Positions 4,211 through 5,719 of a stretch of DNA of 5,719 bases are shown here, piece by piece (position 1 is the first letter of the stretch; each line of letters begins with the position of its first letter). Below the pieces are notes generated by a model that saw only the letters and a list, made by a program, of their open reading frames with translations, ran no database searches and had not been told where the DNA came from. The stretch spans positions 1-5,719 of the forward strand of contig JAEWLX010000006.1 of NCBI GenBank assembly GCA_023457325.1. The letters run 5' to 3'. Position numbers and translations under genes: made by a program. The DNA comes from Bacillota bacterium. Its GTDB lineage: Bacteria; Bacillota_I; Bacilli_A; RFN20; CAG-826.

Positions 4211-5719
4211 TTATTTTAACTTATCGATTTTTTTAAGAATAACTTCTAATAAATCACTATTCTTTTGATACTTTTCTTTTTCTAAATCAATCTTATCTTT
4301 TGGAGCTTTGGCGATGAATTTTTCATTGGCAAGCATTCCCTTTGAACGGTTGATTTCAAAGATCAATTTGTCTTTCTCAATATTTAGTTTTTTAAGTGTT
4401 TCTTCGCGATTGATTGTCTCTTCGATAACGACATCGAAACAAGAATAGAAAAAGGAAATATCGCTTTCTTGAACTTCGATTTCATCGCTAATCACAATCC
4501 GCTTTCCAAAAGCAAAACGAGCGAGATACTTCGCAAAATCAGCAAATGGTTCCTTATTCGCACGTATTTTTATATTTAGAGGATGATTTGGAGCTAAATC
4601 TCTTTCGACTTTGTAATTGCGGATATCTTGAATAGCTTGGTATAGTTCTTCCACCGCTACTTCATCTTGACGCATTACTTTTGTTTTATAAACTTGTGGA
4701 TATTTTTCAAGCATGACGGAAGCTTGATGGTTCGGAAGTGAAAGATATAATTCCTCCGCGATAAAGGGCGTGTATGGCGCCATCATGATGATGATATCCT
4801 TGAGGACACGATATAACACTTGCTTCGTATTCTCTTTGCGAATCGAACTTTCTAACTGCATACTTACCTTGGACATTTCTAAAAAGTGTCCGCAAAAATC
4901 ATCGTAGACAAAACCATAGAGGTTTTTAAGGGCCACCGAAAACTGATACTTATCCATATTCCGCGTCACAGAAGCAATCGTCTTATCGTGTTTATGAAGC
5001 AAATGGAGCTCAAGGGCCGTCAATGTCTTAGCATCAATTTTTGTCGGTTTAAAATCATCACCCAAGATAGAAAGGACATAGCGGGCTGAATTCCATATCT
5101 TATTGAGATAATTGCTTGCTGCAATAACTTTTTCTTCAATATAACGAGTGTCTTGGCCAGGAGCAGTATTGCTCATCAGGAAATAGCGCAAGGCATCGAC
5201 GCCATACTTATCGATAACATCAAGGGGATCAATGCCGTTGCCCAATGATTTGGACATTTTCCGTCCTTTAGCATCGCGAATCAAACCATGAATAACACAT
5301 TTTTCAAATGGCGATTTATCAGTAAATTCAAGACCTTGGAAAATCATGCGACTGACCCAGAAGAAAATAATATCGTAGCCTGTGGACATTACTGAATTAG
5401 GGTAGTAACGCTCAAAAGCTGCTGTCTTTTTAGGCCAACCGAGAGTGGCAAATGGCCAGAGAGCAGATGAAAACCATGTGTCGAGGACATCTTCGTCCTG
5501 ATAATAATCATTTATGTTTTTCGGCGCTTCAATCGAAACTAATGTTTCGCCCGTTACTTTATGATAGTAAACAGGAATGCGATGTCCCCACCATAATTGT
5601 CGGGAAATACACCAATCTTCCACATTTTCCATCCAGTTAGTGAATATTTTTTGAAAACGTTTAGGGATGAATTGAACACTACTATCTTGTAAAGCGCGAT
5701 CGGCTAGTGGACGCATTTT
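4211..5719 (-). CDS. valS: Valyl-tRNA synthetase, C-terminal part (gene continues past window end)
   Basis: Class Ia synthetase that charges tRNA-Val with valine in the cytosol. About 502 C-terminal residues are visible; the N-terminal HIGH motif and most of the CP1 editing domain lie beyond 5719. Visible in order: the catalytic-domain stretch ISRQLWWGHRIP (nt 5608-5573), DVLDTWFSSALWPF (5491-5450), the KMSKS signature inside GRKMSKSLGNGIDP (KMSKS at 5260-5246), the anticodon-binding helical domain (including APYTPFIAEELY), and a C-terminal Lys/Glu-rich coiled coil of about 60 residues (LEKEKYQKN...), the tRNA-binding arm specific to ValRS and absent from IleRS/LeuRS. The frame is open to the window edge, so the upstream Met codons seen are internal. 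The gene ends in TAA, 60 nt before the small peptide gene. Confidence 0.97.
   Translation of the reverse strand, partial: KMRPLADRALQDSSVQFIPKRFQKIFTNWMENVEDWCISRQLWWGHRIPVYYHKVTGETLVSIEAPKNINDYYQDEDVLDTWFSSALWPFATLGWPKKTAAFERYYPNSVMSTGYDIIFFWVSRMIFQGLEFTDKSPFEKCVIHGLIRDAKGRKMSKSLGNGIDPLDVIDKYGVDALRYFLMSNTAPGQDTRYIEEKVIAASNYLNKIWNSARYVLSILGDDFKPTKIDAKTLTALELHLLHKHDKTIASVTRNMDKYQFSVALKNLYGFVYDDFCGHFLEMSKVSMQLESSIRKENTKQVLYRVLKDIIIMMAPYTPFIAEELYLSLPNHQASVMLEKYPQVYKTKVMRQDEVAVEELYQAIQDIRNYKVERDLAPNHPLNIKIRANKEPFADFAKYLARFAFGKRIVISDEIEVQESDISFFYSCFDVVIEETINREETLKKLNIEKDKLIFEINRSKGMLANEKFIAKAPKDKIDLEKEKYQKNSDLLEVILKKIDKLK

Noticed and set aside
4707..5640. Open frames within valS (4707-4895 minus, 4886-5089 plus, 5452-5640 plus)
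   Set aside because: All are shadows of the conserved synthetase frame.

Overview
The window is a compact, moderately AT-rich, single-strand gene block: every gene I can support is read from the minus strand, so gene order runs from high to low coordinates. The content is core housekeeping of a low-GC Gram-positive lineage (Bacillota/Mycoplasmatota). The best pointers are an L27 with an N-terminal extension next to its Prp processing protease, an Obg with a C-terminal OCT domain, and the order valS - radC - rplU - prp - rpmA - obg, which is a shortened form of the Bacillus arrangement. Two genes (radC and the glycosyltransferase) end in TGA and visible Trp codons are TGG, so the standard bacterial code is in use, not the Mycoplasma code. 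A reduced Bacilli/Erysipelotrichia/Acholeplasma-like organism is plausible; nothing here fixes the genus.

Right part (5719-3273): the C-terminal two thirds of valyl-tRNA synthetase, then a 60-residue single-span membrane peptide I do not recognise, then radC only 5 nt after it. The peptide's Shine-Dalgarno (SD) lies inside a 10-bp hairpin, so translation of the peptide, and perhaps of radC behind it, may be structurally controlled.

Middle (3272-2144): a near-consensus sigma-A promoter, a leader of about 105 nt at the position of the L21 autoregulatory leader, then rplU-prp-rpmA packed with a 2-nt gap and an 11-nt overlap, closed by a textbook intrinsic terminator. Prp is the cysteine protease that trims the L27 encoded directly after it, and the L27 retains the cleavage motif. 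The leader contains a perfect 6-nt anti-SD and a competing partner for it.

Left part (2118-1): a cytosolic GT2 glycosyltransferase of the polyprenyl-phosphate sugar transferase type, obg, and the first codons of a probable nadE, at spacings of 5 and 11 nt, apparently one transcription unit. The glycosyltransferase sits where Obg would normally follow L27 closely, and it has neither a visible SD nor a good promoter.

The longest gene-free stretch is 3090-3272, which holds the promoter and leader. I see no insertion sequence, CRISPR array, tRNA or rRNA. Nothing here is a clearly new multi-gene system. The most interesting signals are the two RNA-level control candidates and the unrecognised small membrane peptide.
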